64,000 nt of DNA from assembly GCA_963693365.1 (NCBI GenBank), contig CAVNZM010000010.1, forward strand, positions 8,866,001 to 8,930,000, read 5' to 3'. Every line of letters begins with the position of its first letter. The stretch's first letter is position 1. The position numbers and the translations under genes are program-made. Source of the stretch: Amoebidium appalachense (lineage: Eukaryota > Ichthyosporea). Shown here piece after piece: positions 11,844 to 25,499 of this stretch. The notes beneath the pieces were generated by a model. That model was not told where the DNA came from. It did no database searches and saw only the letters and a list, made by a program, of their open reading frames with translations.

Positions 11844-13172
11844 GGGGGGGACGTTGGAATCGGATTTTTTTTCATAGCGCCATATGTTTTGGGTGCAGGG
11901 GTGGGGAAAGGTTGGGGGAGGGCGGGGCGGGGGGGGGGGGGGGGGGGGGGGGGGGGAGCCTCGGGGGGAGTGGGTACCGGTCCGACTGTCCGACTCCCCA
12001 TGTGCCCACCGGCTCAGATCATTGGCATGCACACACACAGTCATGCACATATGTAGCCGGTGTACCGGCAAACCTTGGCAATGGCCGACATATGCTTGCC
12101 ACCGTACCGTGTCCCCATGCGCGTACGGGCTGCAAGAACATGCACACTATGTAGTACTGGTGCATGCACCACACACACCATAGGCTGTGTCTGCCTCTGT
12201 GCAGACTGACTGTATTGTACTGCTGCCATAATCAGAAATAGGCATGGCTGCACCAGGTAGGCTACACCACATAAAAAAAAATGTGAGAACGTCATTCGTA
12301 TGGTTCAAGGCAGAGCTACCGAATATGTACAAAAGCAACACCCTAAAGCTAGATAGTATATATACATGTTGACTTATTATACACCGTGCCACGGTCTGGT
12401 ATGGCACAGAATGCAAAAGGGAACGTAGATGGTCAGATGCCCAGGGTGGGTTCCGCTGACTCTGAGGCCGTCACTGTGTCTGCCCGTGTGCACGTGTCAG
12501 TATCCAGCACACGTTCATGGACGGCCAATCAACATTGTGATCACATCTAATAGCCAGTCTGTGCATATGCAGACACTAGCAGAAGCCGTTGTGTCTACTA
12601 TGATTGGTAGCTTACATGGGCCATCTGTGTCATAATGGCTGGGTTGGGCATGGGTAAAGGTGGAAGTCCGTGGGAATGGAAAGGATGTTCATCAATGGGT
12701 AGTTGGTGTGATGCCTATGCCGTGGTGACCGACATTGATTTGGGGGGGAAGGGGGGAGGGGGTGGGGGGAGGGGGGCAGGCGGGAGGAGATGGAGAAAAG
12801 GGGGGGGTGGGGGGAGAGAGAGAGAGAGAGAGAGGAGAAGAGCCTCGGGGCAGGGGGGAGGGGGGGCGGCTGGAGGGAGGGGGGGGGGAGGGGGGAGGGG
12901 GAGGGGGCAGGGGGCCAGGGGGGGGGGGGAGATGGGAGGAAGGGGGGGGTTAGGCCGAGGACATTTTCTGATGCCCAGGGTGAGAGGGGGGGAGGGGGGG
13001 AGGGGGAGGGGGAAGGAGGGGAGCTCAGGGGGGAGGATGAGAGGGTGGTTGTGGGGAAGATTGGGGCAACAGTGAACAGGTGGATGGGGGTGTTGTGTAT
13101 GTGTGGGTGGGTGGGTGGAGGGGGAGGAGGGCGGGAGGGGGGGTAAAGATCAGGGGAGTGTACTTGTAATGA
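11080..13172. other. Intergenic, G-rich
   Basis: No gene is supported. Poly-G tracts lie at 11827-11850 and 11930-11956, and a G/GA-rich block with AG dinucleotides at 12740-13160. One CCAAT motif (12515) is present. ORFs through the G-rich block are repeat artefacts. Confidence 0.6.
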
Positions 13173-14159
13173 TCAGGCTGCTGCGCGTTGGTGGTGCTGA
13201 CAGTGCGAGAAAGGAAGAAAAGGGGATTTGGGGGGGGGGAAGGGGGGGGGGGAAGGGGGGTTAGGGTTCAAAGGGGGGGGGGGGGGGGGGGGGTATCTAC
13301 GTGCAGTTGCAGGGTTCTTATAGCGGCCAGCAGCTTGTGCCTGACCCCAAAGCTGACCACCCCCATGGCCTGCAGCTGGGTGTGGTCCAGGCCGGCCAGA
13401 TGGGAACCAGACACACCGTGCGCACGCAACGTAGGTGCTGCACTGTGCACTATGCTGTCCTCCAGCCCTACAACCCACCTGCACCACACTCTCAGCATCC
13501 CCCCCCCCCCCCCCGTCCCATTCCCCCACTCCCCCCCTTCTCCTTCACGGCTACCAGCAACTCAACAGCATGCCCTCGAAGGGCGCATAAAACCATGATA
13601 AGAAAGAGGGAGGGGCATAGGGCGACAAACAGGGGCTAGTGGGCAGGCCAACACAATAGGTCAGTGACTCTGAGGGGGGTGTACAACATAGGCCGCGGAG
13701 GATGTGGGGGGCAGGGGAGAGGGAGGGAACGCACCACTCCACGTCATCCACAGACCACGTGTGTGGGTGTGCCGAGGGCATATGCCTGCTGGCAGGCAGG
13801 GGGGTTGGGCTTGCAGCTGTGCCAGGGGCATGGGCAGGCCCAGCGTAGTGTGCGCACAAGCGCACATGTGGGCACGGGGCCAAGGGCTGTGCGGGCTGAT
13901 GTGGGCACGGGGCCAAGGGCTGTGTGGGCTGATATGGGCACGGGGCGAAGGGCTGTGTGGGCTGGGGGGCTGGGCTAAGGGTTTTGGTGCACAGCTCCAA
14001 GAAGGCCTCCTGCAGTATGCAGTGAAGGTGAGTGCTCATGCCTCCTAGCTCCAGTTGCCCCCCCCCCCTCCAGTTGCCCCCCCCCCCCCCCCCCCCCCCC
14101 CCGACAAACACACACACACACCTGCCCCTCCCATCCCCCCCTGCCCCCCCCCAACCCCC

Positions 14160-14190
<31 letters not shown>

Positions 14191-15859
14191 AAAAAAAAAA
14201 AAAAAAAGGGTCCAGGCTTTTAATGAACAAAAAATGGTGGACATAGGGCTTTTCGTGCATGACTGTTCGCTTTCATGGGTGGCTTGCGCATGTGCACAGC
14301 ACTTATCATTGGAGACCGTGTGCATTGTTGTGTGCTACAAGTGTAAAAGCTGTCTGGTGGTGGTTGTATCAAAATATATGTGCCACGGGCGTCTGATTAT
14401 ACTTGTATAGTTGTGTAGATATGTAGGTGTGTTTTTGTTTGGGTTGCAACGACCCCCCCCCCACCCCCCCCCCCCCCCCTTCCCCCCCCCCCCCCCCCCC
14501 CCCCCCCCCCGAGTCACTGAGGTGCAATGGTGGTGGTGATTGATGTGTGTGTGTGTGAGTGTGTGTGTGTGTGATGCTGGTTGTGATGAATGGGTTAGCC
14601 AGCCCCCCTCTCCCCCCCTCCCTCTCTTGCGACTCCCCGTCTCCCATCCTTTTAAAGGGTTGATCCAACCCCCCACCCCCCCCCCCACACCCATCATTTC
14701 AACGGTTCCCCTCCCCCCCCTTTTTTCTTTACTGGAGAGAGGAGGGGGGGGGGGGAGGGGGGGGGGAGAGAGAGAGAGAGAGGGAGGGGGGGGGAGGGGG
14801 GAGAGGTCAGAATGTGTTACAAAGTAAATTTATGATGGACAACATAATACCAACTTCACGAAAAATACACAAAAATAATTGGCCCAAGGGTGGGGGGGGG
14901 GGGGAGGCCCGGGAGATGGTGGTGTGGTGGTGGGGAAGGGGCGTGGAAGGGATGCATGCGACGGGCTCAGTAGGTAGGCGCCAGAACAGGTCTATTTCGG
15001 GTACCCTGTTGCCTCCCTCAGGCTGCTGCCCTGTGGCCTGCAGCAGGTCCTCACAGTCTCTGATTGCTGCCACGTGGTCCTCCTCCACAGTGCACGTGCT
15101 GGCCCCCAGGCTGCACTGGTCACTGCCCACACTCATTGCTGCAGACCCCCTGCGCACACGTGCGCTTGATGTGTGTGTGTCTGTTGTTGCATCAAGTAGC
15201 TCCTGGCGCAGCCGATCCCAGTAGCGAGATACCTTCTCGGCCTCAGCATCCGAGTGCATGAAGGTGCACATGCGATCCATGTTGCACACGGCACTGCGGC
15301 CCACATAGGCACACAGCATGGTCTTGTAGCGCTGGGGGGTCAGCGCCACGGCTATGGCACTGCTGCTTGCTGCTAGGCCCTTCCACTGCCCGCTACTGTT
15401 CAGCTGTGCGCCATCACGCACATCACTCTCGTCGTGGTACAGCTCACACCTGCACCATACATATGTTAGCGCACCATATCTAATGAACCTCGTTCCACAG
15501 ACCCTGTAAACAGCAGATTGAAAAATATACAGCACCACTTGCGCCAGAACCACATAAAAACACCAGGTTGGGATGGGATTAGCCTTACGCAAGCCCCCCT
15601 CTCACCCTCCCCCTTCGCCATGCCAAAAGCCCCTTTGCCCTGCCAAAGGGCAAGGGAGGGGAGGGAGGGGGGGGGGGGGGGGGGGGCCGAAAGGCAAGGG
15701 GGGGAGGGGGGGGAAGGGGGGGGAAGGGGGGAGGAGGAGGAGGGGGGTGGGGGGGGTGGCTTAAGAAGTGCAGGTTTGTGCATTGCCTGGCCCCACACAC
15801 GAAGTTCTTCATTGCATGCACCCTCCAACCATTGGTTTATCGAACAGCAAACATTTTTT

Positions 15860-15890
<31 letters not shown>

Positions 15891-16328
15891 GGGGCAATGA
15901 ATGCTTTTTATTTACAATAAAGGCGGCACAGCACTGTCAAACAAAAGAGGCGAGTGTTGAAGGAATCATACACGACGACAACCAAAACATAAAGTGAACT
16001 CATAAACCAATATCAGCAAGATTACAAGGCCACAGAAAAGAGGATAGAATATGGTGCGCACACAGACCCACCTGTCCCGCTTGTGCTTGGGGTCTGTGCA
16101 GGTGCACTTTCCATTTTCCCTCACCTTGAAGTCCACCATCAGGTGCTTGAACATCAGGTCTGCCGTGAGCACACAGTGAGTATATATATTCTTGCACAAA
16201 TCAAGCAACTGCAGTGCAAGTGAGAGTATATGCGCCTTTCTTTAAGAAGATGGGTGGCCAGATGTATGTGCATGCATGTGGACGATATGTCCAAGTGCGC
16301 TTTTCGGGGGGTGGGCCTGAGAATGTGC

Positions 16329-16361
<33 letters not shown>

Positions 16362-17464
16362 ACCCTCCACATATCATCTTAGGACGGTGCTCGTTCACAC
16401 CAGAAGTTGAACTAAAGCATCACACGTGCTCAATTTTTCTGCACAAAAACACTACTCCCCACGGGAGGGGGGGGGGGAGCAAAAAGCACACGGTGGGTCC
16501 AGACAGGTGGGATGGAACCTACATGTAATGGAGTGTGGAGGCACATACTCCCCGTTAGCACGCTTGCTCCCTCGGCACCGCCAGAAGGGCTCAAACAGCT
16601 CCCCGGGGTGGAGGAACGGGCAGTCCTTATGTTTCTTGTGGCACTTTGCACCCCCGTGGCACTGTGTCGTTTTATAAATGTCCGGGTGGTAGAAGAACTC
16701 GAGCCCGTTGTCCAGAGCAACAGACTCGGCTGTGTATGCCCAGGGGGGTTGCTCTGAGAGCTCCTTTGTGGCGCGCTTGACACGAGGATCTCTGCGGCCA
16801 CTACCGATGTGTCGAGAAAATAGGATTTTGAGCGACTGCTGGGTCTGTTCGTGTGCAATGTCGACTGATGTCTTCTTTCCCTCTGCATCCAAAAGCCGTT
16901 AGAAAACAGCTTACAACACATGTGGTGTGGTACACACCAATCTGGGTTGAAACTCATTGTTATGTCTGTGCATCACAAGTCCGTTCACGTCCTATTTCAT
17001 GATCTCAGCAACAACGAAACGAGCACTTAACGCAAAAGCAAAGGGGAAAGAAAAACCTACAAGAACAGCAAACAACGTATGGATAATAAACCTCATATAA
17101 ACTTGAACACCATGTGCGAATGATTTCGATAACAAGGCCTTGTCCAGATCTAAGGAGACAAGCATAAAGGGAAACCTCGCTGACCTTCCTTTGGTGGTGA
17201 TGCAGATGAGTTTTTGATCAAGCTGCTACAAGAAATTTTGCATAAGAAAAAGAATATTTATTAGGAAAAAACACTTTGACACCCGCTATCCAGACCCGGT
17301 TTGTGGGCCACAAACCTGAGGGGGGAGGAAAAGGGGTAGGCTACGGGGTGCCTGGGGGCCAAGTGTGCGCACTTACTCTTCTTCGACTCGACCACTTGGA
17401 ACCCGTCAACGCTCAAACAAGAGGAAGCCTCTGGCGACCTCGCTGAAACGCCGGTAGCCACCAT
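13173..17464 (-). CDS. CCCH zinc-finger protein with C-terminal SAM domain
   Basis: Seven exons (5' to 3'): 17464-17377, 16882-16523, 16159-16072, 15449-15005, 14009-13735, 13478-13301, 13196-13173. Phases agree throughout; the sum is 1458 bases (485 residues). Exon 1 ends at GTAAGT. Exon 2 encodes a finger, YKTTQC...C...CPFLH (C-x5-C-x6-C-x3-H). Exons 3-4 join to give a divergent finger ending KRDRCELYH. Exon 4 holds a classical C-x8-C-x5-C-x3-H finger (MLCAYVGRSAVCNMDRMCTFMH spans it). The SAM domain is split: TWSVDDVEW ends exon 5, and LRAHGVSGSHLAGL...MGVVSFGVRHKLLAAIRTL lies in exon 6. CCCH fingers bind RNA and SAM domains mediate oligomerisation or RNA contacts, suggesting a post-transcriptional regulator. 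The weak point is the exon 4-5 link: without it, exon 4 runs on to a TGA at 14807, and the SAM exons would be another gene. Confidence 0.7.
13850..13985 (-). repeat. 33-bp coding tandem repeat
   Basis: About four copies of a 33-base unit (GGGCACGGGGCCAAGGGCTG on the plus strand) encode a repeated Q-P-x-Q-P-L-A-P-C-P-H segment in the exon before the SAM domain. Confidence 0.85.
14010..15004. other. Presumed intron of the CCCH-SAM gene with C/A and G-rich tracts
   Basis: Contains poly-C, a C20-A27 compound tract (14161-14207), C-rich 14452-14510, (GT)n near 14545-14572 and an AG/G-rich block at 14742-14800. No exon was recognised inside. Confidence 0.5.
15586..15895. repeat. G-rich and T-then-G tracts in intron 3 of the CCCH-SAM gene
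   Basis: G-rich runs at about 15656-15765 and T18 followed by G at 15857-15894 (the C-then-A pattern on the other strand). Confidence 0.8.
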
Positions 17465-19429
17465 TCTCTCCCTGTGCGTGTGTATAAGACATGTAAACTA
17501 GTGCCCTTTGTCAACCTCAAAACTTTTGAACTTCTGGCAGGGCCTGACAGCTGTATTCATACTGTACCTGGACGATCCTGGGATCGCTTGCGATATCAAC
17601 TATTCTACGCGCCAAATTTACCGGTCTCTGAACTACATGATTTATAGCCACTCAAATAGCTGCTGCTCCTAGGAAAAAGGTTATCATAAGAATTGTTTGC
17701 CCACAAATACAGGTAATTTTCAACTTATAGGGTCGTAGTTTAGACATGGGGATAAAATCAATGAATCTTTTTTTTTTTTTTGGAAAATGGAGTGAATTAT
17801 GTCTCTTGAGCCCTTTCAACGTTTAGGAAGCTACATGTCGCCTCTGTCATAGATTGTGAGAGGAGGGCAGAGACTCGCGTGTCGATGACAGTTCACAGGC
17901 CAATACTATACATGTACTTAGTTACAGGAACACAACAGAAGGTGTATATATTGTACTAATATAGGGTTATATGGCTTACATAGGGTTTTCAGCTATAAAT
18001 TAAGTTTAATGCCTACATGCGCAATCGGCCAAACCACATAACTATGCTGTTGTAATAGAAACCACATTTTGCCACGCTCAAGTGAGCCACTGGGAATTTG
18101 CTTTCTCTTTGAAGGCTTTTTGCCGGCTGAGGTTAGCGCAACGAGGCAGTGAGCCCTAGGACGGTAGGCTGTCGGTCCTGAACAGACGAGGTACGGAAGG
18201 ACGAATGCCCACTGTCACGTACGCGTAGGGCAGCTCCCGCTAGCCACTGTGCATGCCCTTTCCAAGCTCTGCTTATGGCAACATGTGTTCACATGAGCAG
18301 CTTGGGGCTTTCGCAGCTGGCAGCACAGATTTGTCTTTCCCAAATGGATGATGATCTGCATGTGCCGCAGCGCAGCCAGAAAACACACTGTGGCCATAAC
18401 CAGGGCAGTTTTTCGGCTGTGTTATTGCAGTTGGCTACGTTCATAACGGTTGGGTTTCATTTTTTTTCGTTTTATCAGTCCAAGCTCGAGGCACCGGCTT
18501 TTGGAGTGGATCCGATGGGCACCGGCCCCGTGCCCACGAGCTGGGTACCTTTCTTGCGAAGATGACTTGTGCTGTGCTGCTGTATCTTCAGTGGCCCCAT
18601 TTGGAACCAAATGTGCAAAACTCGTGTGCATGTTACGCTATCCCTCGTGTACTCTACGATGCTGACGTGTTCATCGTAGTGGTTGCCACCCTACCTACAG
18701 TACAGTGAGGCACCAGCTGGCACAAAGCTCCACATCTGTTTTTCGGCCTTCTCACAAGGTGGTGATGTGGGCTACACTCCCAGTGGCATCGTCGCCGGTG
18801 TCAGTCACGGTGACTGCTCATTGACGAGTATACACATATACCTGGTGATCTGTGAATCTGTTTATGTGGGCAACGCATCATGCTGCTGTACGTAGGAATT
18901 TGTTTTTGCCATAGTGCCCAAAACCACTCTCTGTGCAAGAACTGCGGGAGCAATACCTCTAACATTAGCTAACACCGCCAACCATATGACCACCAATCCC
19001 CTCCCCCCCTCCCCCCGCCCCCTCTCCCCTCTTCCCCGCCTTCTCCTTTTCCCTCACCTCTCACTCCACAACCAAGATGGGTTGTGTCCTCACCTGAATC
19101 CTCGCCAGGGCTGCGCACCCTTCAAAACGGAAGCTTTTCTTATAGAAAGAACCGAAAATGAAACCGGGTGACTCCTCTAGCTTCACCCTCACAAGGATTA
19201 GCTGTTATCGTCGATACATGTGAACAGAAGTCAACTCAGCAGCTACCCAGGTCGTTCGTGAGCTGCACATAGAAACTTCATAGCTAGCTGTGATGCTCTC
19301 TTCTCTACAGGAACCGGACATCATTGAAGCAGGCTCCTACAGCAGGCTGCACCTTCTTAAGCTGAAAAGCATAGGAAATGGACATATAGTTTCACTTCAC
19401 CATAACAAGACTTTTAGAGAAGGTTGACC

Positions 19430-19460
<31 letters not shown>

Positions 19461-20075
19461 TTCCCCACCTTTCCCCTTTTCCCTGGGAGCACACGACCTC
19501 CCGTCCTTCCCCTGTGTGGACCTGCCCTAAACACTTTACCAGTGGTAGTTCTGAAACCATTCCAGGGACAAGCCTGTGGTGCAGGTATATGCCCTGTGCT
19601 ATAAGCGTTCTCCGAACACACACCAGTTCGTTCACTTATCCCGTTTCACAGCTTGCCCACGAGAACCTGCAGTTCCTACCTGCGTTTGCGCGCATGTGAG
19701 AGTTGACCCCCCCCCCCCCCCCCCCCCGGCACCCAAAAGCGAAAAGCTCGTATCCAGTGTTAGCGAGAACACTGCCTTCCATGTCCCCTTGCAGCCCTTC
19801 ACGGCTGCTTTGTTATAGCAGTGAAACATAACCCAAAGCTATGAGTTTATTTTGCAGTAGCTTGGATAGTAAGCCACGCCCAGATTCAAACATCCACACA
19901 AAGACAAACTTTGAACCCTACTTGTCATATTCCTTTTTTATGTTATCTACATTCACAAGGTGGTTTTTCAGCTATGAAAACGGAAAAAACTTCAACTTGC
20001 ACTTTCATTCCTGCTGATCCCTTCAAGAACTTATCATCTCAACCATTCGGTCTGCCTTCTTACATCTACTCACCC
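17465..20075. other. Intergenic, nearly free of recognised genes
   Basis: It contains the upstream side of the CCCH-SAM gene (right after 17464) and the downstream side of the UBE2J gene. Poly-C tracts lie at 19433-19460 and 19707-19727, poly-T at 17768-17780. Short ORFs (for example 18275-18565 +) show no domain. Confidence 0.6.
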
Positions 20076-20732
20076 CTACTGGCCCAACATACGCACGACT
20101 ATATAGGCAAAGATGACCGTTAGCAGAGCAAGTGCCAGGTTTGCCATGCTGCTGTTGAGCTGGCTGGTGCTGCGCCCACCTGCTTGGCACGACGTCAGCT
20201 GGGGGGCAAAAGACGTCATGTCTGCCCTGCGCCTCCTCTCGGCCTCCTTCTCGAGCTTCTCCGTTAACTCTGGAAACAGAAGGCGGAACTTGGGGTTGTT
20301 GATGTTGTAGTCAGCACTGAGCCAAGCTAGCTCCCTCTTGCGTTGGTCTGTTGTCTCAATGCTACCCGTAGTCGGTGTAGTCTCTAACATGAACGAAAGA
20401 AGGCCCACAAGCGCAGTTGACACACCCCAATTCGGGTTCCAGTTTTCTGGGTGAAAGTCGCTAAGAGACAGGCAGAGTCTTGCGTTGCACTTGAACCGAC
20501 CTGAAGGGGTTATCATCATAATTGCTGGCGGTTTGTATGGGTATTCCTTTGGAAAAATCAGCCTGCCATGATAGTAGCCGCCTTGATACACAGTGTTCTC
20601 GGGCCCTGCAACACAAAAGTGCCATTCGAGAATGTTTGAAGGAAGGGGGACAGCTGTGATGTAGGGTGGAGGGTCGCGTGAAATCTTTAAAAACTCGCGC
20701 TGCAAACGCTTGTGCGAGGCCTCTGTAGCCAT
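20076..20732 (-). CDS. UBE2J2: Ubiquitin-conjugating enzyme E2, UBE2J2/Ubc6 type
   Basis: 218 residues from ATG at 20732; an in-frame ATG at 20765 would add 11 residues, and MATEASHKRLQREF matches the usual start of the fold better. The UBC domain carries the family blocks PLPSNILEWHF, GGYYHGRLIFP.EYP.KPP and TPSGRFKCNARLCLSLSDFHP; Cys87 of RLCLS is the predicted active-site cysteine, and ENWNPNWGVSTALVGLLSFM follows as in UBE2J2. A charged linker (EKEAERRRRAD) leads to a C-terminal membrane anchor (LALALLTVIFAYIVVRML). This tail-anchored E2 sits on the ER membrane and passes ubiquitin to ER-associated degradation substrates. It is intronless here, unlike its neighbours. It is divergent from ALG1, with start codons 936 bases apart. 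Confidence 0.92.
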   Translation of the reverse strand: MATEASHKRLQREFLKISRDPPPYITAVPLPSNILEWHFCVAGPENTVYQGGYYHGRLIFPKEYPYKPPAIMMITPSGRFKCNARLCLSLSDFHPENWNPNWGVSTALVGLLSFMLETTPTTGSIETTDQRKRELAWLSADYNINNPKFRLLFPELTEKLEKEAERRRRADMTSFAPQLTSCQAGGRSTSQLNSSMANLALALLTVIFAYIVVRMLGQ

Positions 20733-21668
20733 TATTAGGGATAAAAGCTGCCTTTCAGCAAGCAAAAACGCTTGCCCCGAAACTTAACAAAAAAAGGAGA
20801 AGATCAACGGTAAAAAGTACGCAAAATCGTTGCCAAGCTAGGCCACAAAAGCTCGCCCAAAAAAAAAAAAAAAAGCGCCGTATGATTTCCTGCCCCGAGA
20901 GTTGTGGCCCTCACGTCCCCGTCACATGAAGGGCTGCGGTTCTGTCGCGAGGTGTTCAAACATTAGATACAAACATTTGTTGTAGTGTGGGGTTTGACTC
21001 TACTTTGTAAGTAGAAAAGGGGGATTTAACAAGGAAAATGTAAGCATACTGCTAAAAACGATAGGTAGCTTGTGATTTTCAAGAGCAGATTGCGGATCTG
21101 CGAGATTCCACTACAACCATATGTGGTCACCTGTCAATATATTCGATTGGTTAACTTTTCGAAACGAAACTTGAGTGGTGTTTTGTCACACACAAGATCA
21201 GAATGTGCCACACTGTATATTGGAAGGGCAGCTTCTGAATGGCTACATGTCACAGTTAGGCAATAGGGGCCTAACATCTATGCACCAATCAAATACCATC
21301 GTACATTACCTAATCGGTTCAAAGCTCCCCCGCAGATTTTTGAATGAATGGAAACTTTCGAAACGAAACTTCGGGGGATGGAGACAGAGAGAAAGTGAGC
21401 GAGGGAGGGAAAGCCTGATGGCTCGCAGGGGCGGACGTCAAATTCCGAACATGTTCGAGCGGCACAATCAATAGATATAGGCCTGATTTTGCTGGTCAGT
21501 GCAAGGCTTTTCGTTTTAAGCCGATGAGCACTGTTGAGCTTACAGAGTGTAGCCAACCAATTAACCAAAGCGATATTCAAAAGGTTATCGTTTCTTCTTT
21601 GGGCTACTGTAAGGCGGAGGGACCTTGCGTTAAAGAAATAGTAGTGGCAATAAGGCATTGTAACCGCC
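20733..21668. promoter_or_regulatory. Shared divergent upstream region of UBE2J and ALG1
   Basis: The 936 bases hold no gene. CCAAT motifs occur at 21286 and near 21547, and the imperfectly repeated segment TTTCGAAACGAAACTT is present twice (about 21157 and 21356). ALG1 starts in the strong context CCGCCATGG. No clear TATA box is seen on either side. Confidence 0.5.
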
Positions 21669-24600
21669 ATGGCAGTTCTGTGGGTCCTCGTGCTGTGCCT
21701 AGTGGCTGCCGTGTGGTGGCTGAGGAGAAAAGGTACTTACCTTCTTAGCAACCTTGCTGCTTGGGTTGCTTCTTCTGTTACAGGGCAAAAGCTCTACTCC
21801 CTCCTCCATTCACTTCTGCACTGCAAATTGAACCCCTGTCTCCCCTTTCTCTCTGACTCTCTTTTAGTCCAGTTTGTTTGGGCTTCCAAGCAGCCTCAAT
21901 AAAGTGCACACAACCAAACACTTCTCGTGCGGTTCTCGCGGGTCCACTCTGTTGTTTCTGGCATATGACCCCTCCCCCCTCCCCCCCCTCCCTCCCTCTC
22001 TCGACCCGATTTCCCCTCCGCCCCACGGCCTCAACAGCCAAACACCATGCTCTTTCACACACCAAAAAGCACAAATCTGGATGATTGCACTTAAGGTTGT
22101 GCCCGTCTCCACTTACAGGGCAACAGGTTGCCCTCTTCACTTCTTTGCTTGCCTACCTGCCCTCCCCCCCCCCCCCTCCCCCCTCCCCCCACCCGTCCGA
22201 CCCCTTTTATCCCCCCCCCCCCTCCCCCCGCCCCTTCCATCTCCCCCCCCCCCCCTCCCCCCCCCCCCCCCTCCCCCCTCGCCCCCAACCTTGCGCCCCT
22301 CCCCCGGAGATGACCACGCTTAGAGGTGGGCCCGTCTCCACTTACAGGATGCTCCCTTACTTCTGTGCTTGCCTATCTGCCCCCTCCCCTCCCCCCCCTC
22401 CCCCCTCTATCCTCTCCCCCTCTACCCTCTCCCCCCTCCTTTCCACCACTCCCTCTCCACCTCCCCCTCCCCCCCTTTTCCCCGCCCCCGCCCCCTTCTA
22501 TCCTCACCCTCCCTCCCTTCAACCCCTCACCCCCCTTTCCCCCTTCCTTCCCCCCTCCCCCTTCCCCCTTCCTTGGCGACACTCACTCCCGGCCTTCTTA
22601 ACTTTTGCCACCCTCTATAACTTATAAAATTTTCCACTCTACCCCTCCCCCCCCCCCCCCCCCCCCCCCAGCGCCTGCCCCATTAACTTTTGCACCACGG
22701 AAGCATGAGGCCTCTAGTGGTTACGGAACTTTCCTCCTTTTTCTCTTGTCCTTTGGCAAGTCACCCCCCTCCCCCCAGCGCCTGCCCCAATAACTTTTGC
22801 ACCACGGAAGCATGAGGCTTCTAGTGGTTACGGGACTTTCCTCCTTTTTCCTCTTGTCCTTTGGCAAGTCACCCCCCTCCCCCCAGCGCCTGCCCCAATA
22901 GCTTTTGCACCACGGAAGCATGAGGCTTCTAGTGGTTACGGGACTTTCCTCCTTTTTCCTCTGGTCCTTTGGCAAGTCACGTATTGTACCAGTTTGTTCC
23001 TCTGTAAACCCCCCCCCCCCCCCCCCCCCCTGATTTGTACCGCATGCGTGTCAAAGGCCACCCCTGCTCGCTTTAGCCCGCACCAAAAAACCATTTAAGT
23101 TTGCCACACATCGCCTTCTTTGTTCCCAACCCCCTTCCCGTCCTCACCCATACCCCCCTTCCTCCCAGGCCGTGAGCGGCATGCCTATGTTGTGGTGCTG
23201 GGGGACTTTGGCCGTAGTCCCCGCATGCAGTTCCATGCGGCATCATTGGCCCGCCATGGCTTCCACGTGCACGTCATTGCATATGCAGGTGGGTGCTTAG
23301 CATGTTCTATTTGGGTATGTGGGTGGGGGTTTGTGGGCATGGTGGTGGTTGTGTTCGTGGTAAGAATGGTGTCTGGAGGGGAAGGAGGGGATTGGGTGGT
23401 TGGGTGTGGTGTGAAAGTGTGAGTGTGTGTGGTGGTGGTGATGGGGGGAAGGGGAGGGGTTTTTTGGGGGGGGGATACGGGGGTTTGCAGAGTGTTTGGG
23501 GTTCACATGGCTGGAACCCACTTCATCACACATGTTGTGGGTTGGAAAAGAAGAACTGTGCCCGATAGCAGTGCATGGTCAGGACATGCACCCTATGCTG
23601 AGGGTGTTGGGCTGCAGGCAGCAAACCCCACGATCACGTGGCCAGCAACCAACACATCACAATGCATGCCCTGAGAGAGCCAAAGCGCCTGCCCCCAGGT
23701 CTGTAGCCGCCCCCTCCCCCCCTTCCCGTGCCTCTGCATTGTGTCGCCTGTGATCAATGCGTGCTTCGTACTTAAATTAACGCATTATAAACCCCCCTTT
23801 CGCCTTTCCCCTATTCCCTTCCTCGCCTTTTCCACCGCCCCTTTCAACCTCCCTTTGCATGGCACATCCATGGCATACATACACCCACAAGAACATACAC
23901 GTGCACACACTTGATGGCATAGAAACCGATCACGCGCTTTTCCCGCCCTGTGCCATCACAAACACACGTCTCCTCTTTCCCTATTTTTGTGGTGTGCTGA
24001 TCTGCTTGTCTAGGCACTGCCCGTGCGCTGTTCCTTCTGTATGCGCCCATCAAGGTGGTCTACCAGCTGGTGCAGCTCATGGCCTACCTGCTGCTGCTGC
24101 CCACGCCATCACACATCCTGGTCCAGGTACATACCAACCCTCCCCCTCTCCCCCCCCCCCCCCCCTTCTCCTCCCTTCCTTACTTACCTCGTTCTCCCCC
24201 CCTCCCCCCGCCGCCTTCACAGGATGTGCTCTGCTTGTTATGCATACTCTTTATGTGCGGTTTGTACTCTGCATTACGTTGCCCGCTTCGAATGTGTACT
24301 TCGTATTCTATAACACATTCTTCCACCCCTTCCCTCCCCCCCCCTCCGCCCACCCCCCCACACACATACTCTCGCATACACCTAATCCCCCATCTTCGGG
24401 GCCAACACACACACCACTGTGCCAGCCTGTTCCTTGCCCCTTGCAACCATGGCCCTGCCTTCCCTCCCTGCCCACACTATTTGGCCCCCACTGTCACTCC
24501 CTGATAGGCGCTGCAAGCATGTACGTGCACCTGCCCTGCATACCAACCACGCACATGCACACACGTGCTCACACAGCCCGCTAACCAGCCACCACCGCCA

Positions 24601-24976
24601 TACAGAACCCACCATCTATCCCCACATTGGCGTGTGTGTGGGTGGCCAGCACGGTTCGTGGTGCCAGGGGGGTAGTGGACTGGCACAACTTTGGCTACAC
24701 CATTCTGGCCATGAACCTCGGGAGTAAAAGTCCGGTGGTGCGCATCCACGAGGTGTTTGAGAGTTTCTTTGGGGCCATGTGCCATGCCCATCTGTGTGTG
24801 ACAAACGCCATGAAGGAGTGGCTGGCCACTAACTGGGCTATAAGGTGTGCAGGTGCATGCATGTGCATGCAGGGCGCGCGCGCGCGCACACACACACACA
24901 CACACTCACACTCACACTCACACTCACACTCACACTCACACACACTCACACTCACACTCACACTCACACTCACACT

Positions 24977-25051
<75 letters not shown>

Positions 25052-25084
25052 TCACTCACACTCACACTCACACTCACATCCACA

Positions 25085-25169
<85 letters not shown>

Positions 25170-25333
25170 TTACACACACACACACACACACTCTCACACA
25201 CACACTCACTCACACACACACTCACACATACACACACACACACACACACTCACACTCACACTCACACTCACACTCACATCCACACTCACACACTCACACT
25301 CACACACACACACACACACACACTCACACACAC

Positions 25334-25403
<70 letters not shown>

Positions 25404-25447
25404 TTACACACACACACACACACACACGCATTTACACACACACACAC

Positions 25448-25499
<52 letters not shown>

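Noticed and set aside
12635-13146. Gly-rich ORFs on the plus strand
   Set aside because: Produced by G-rich low complexity; similar ORFs appear wherever poly-G occurs.
18275-18565. 96-codon plus-strand ORF
   Set aside because: No domain, no promoter context, ordinary for chance length in this region.
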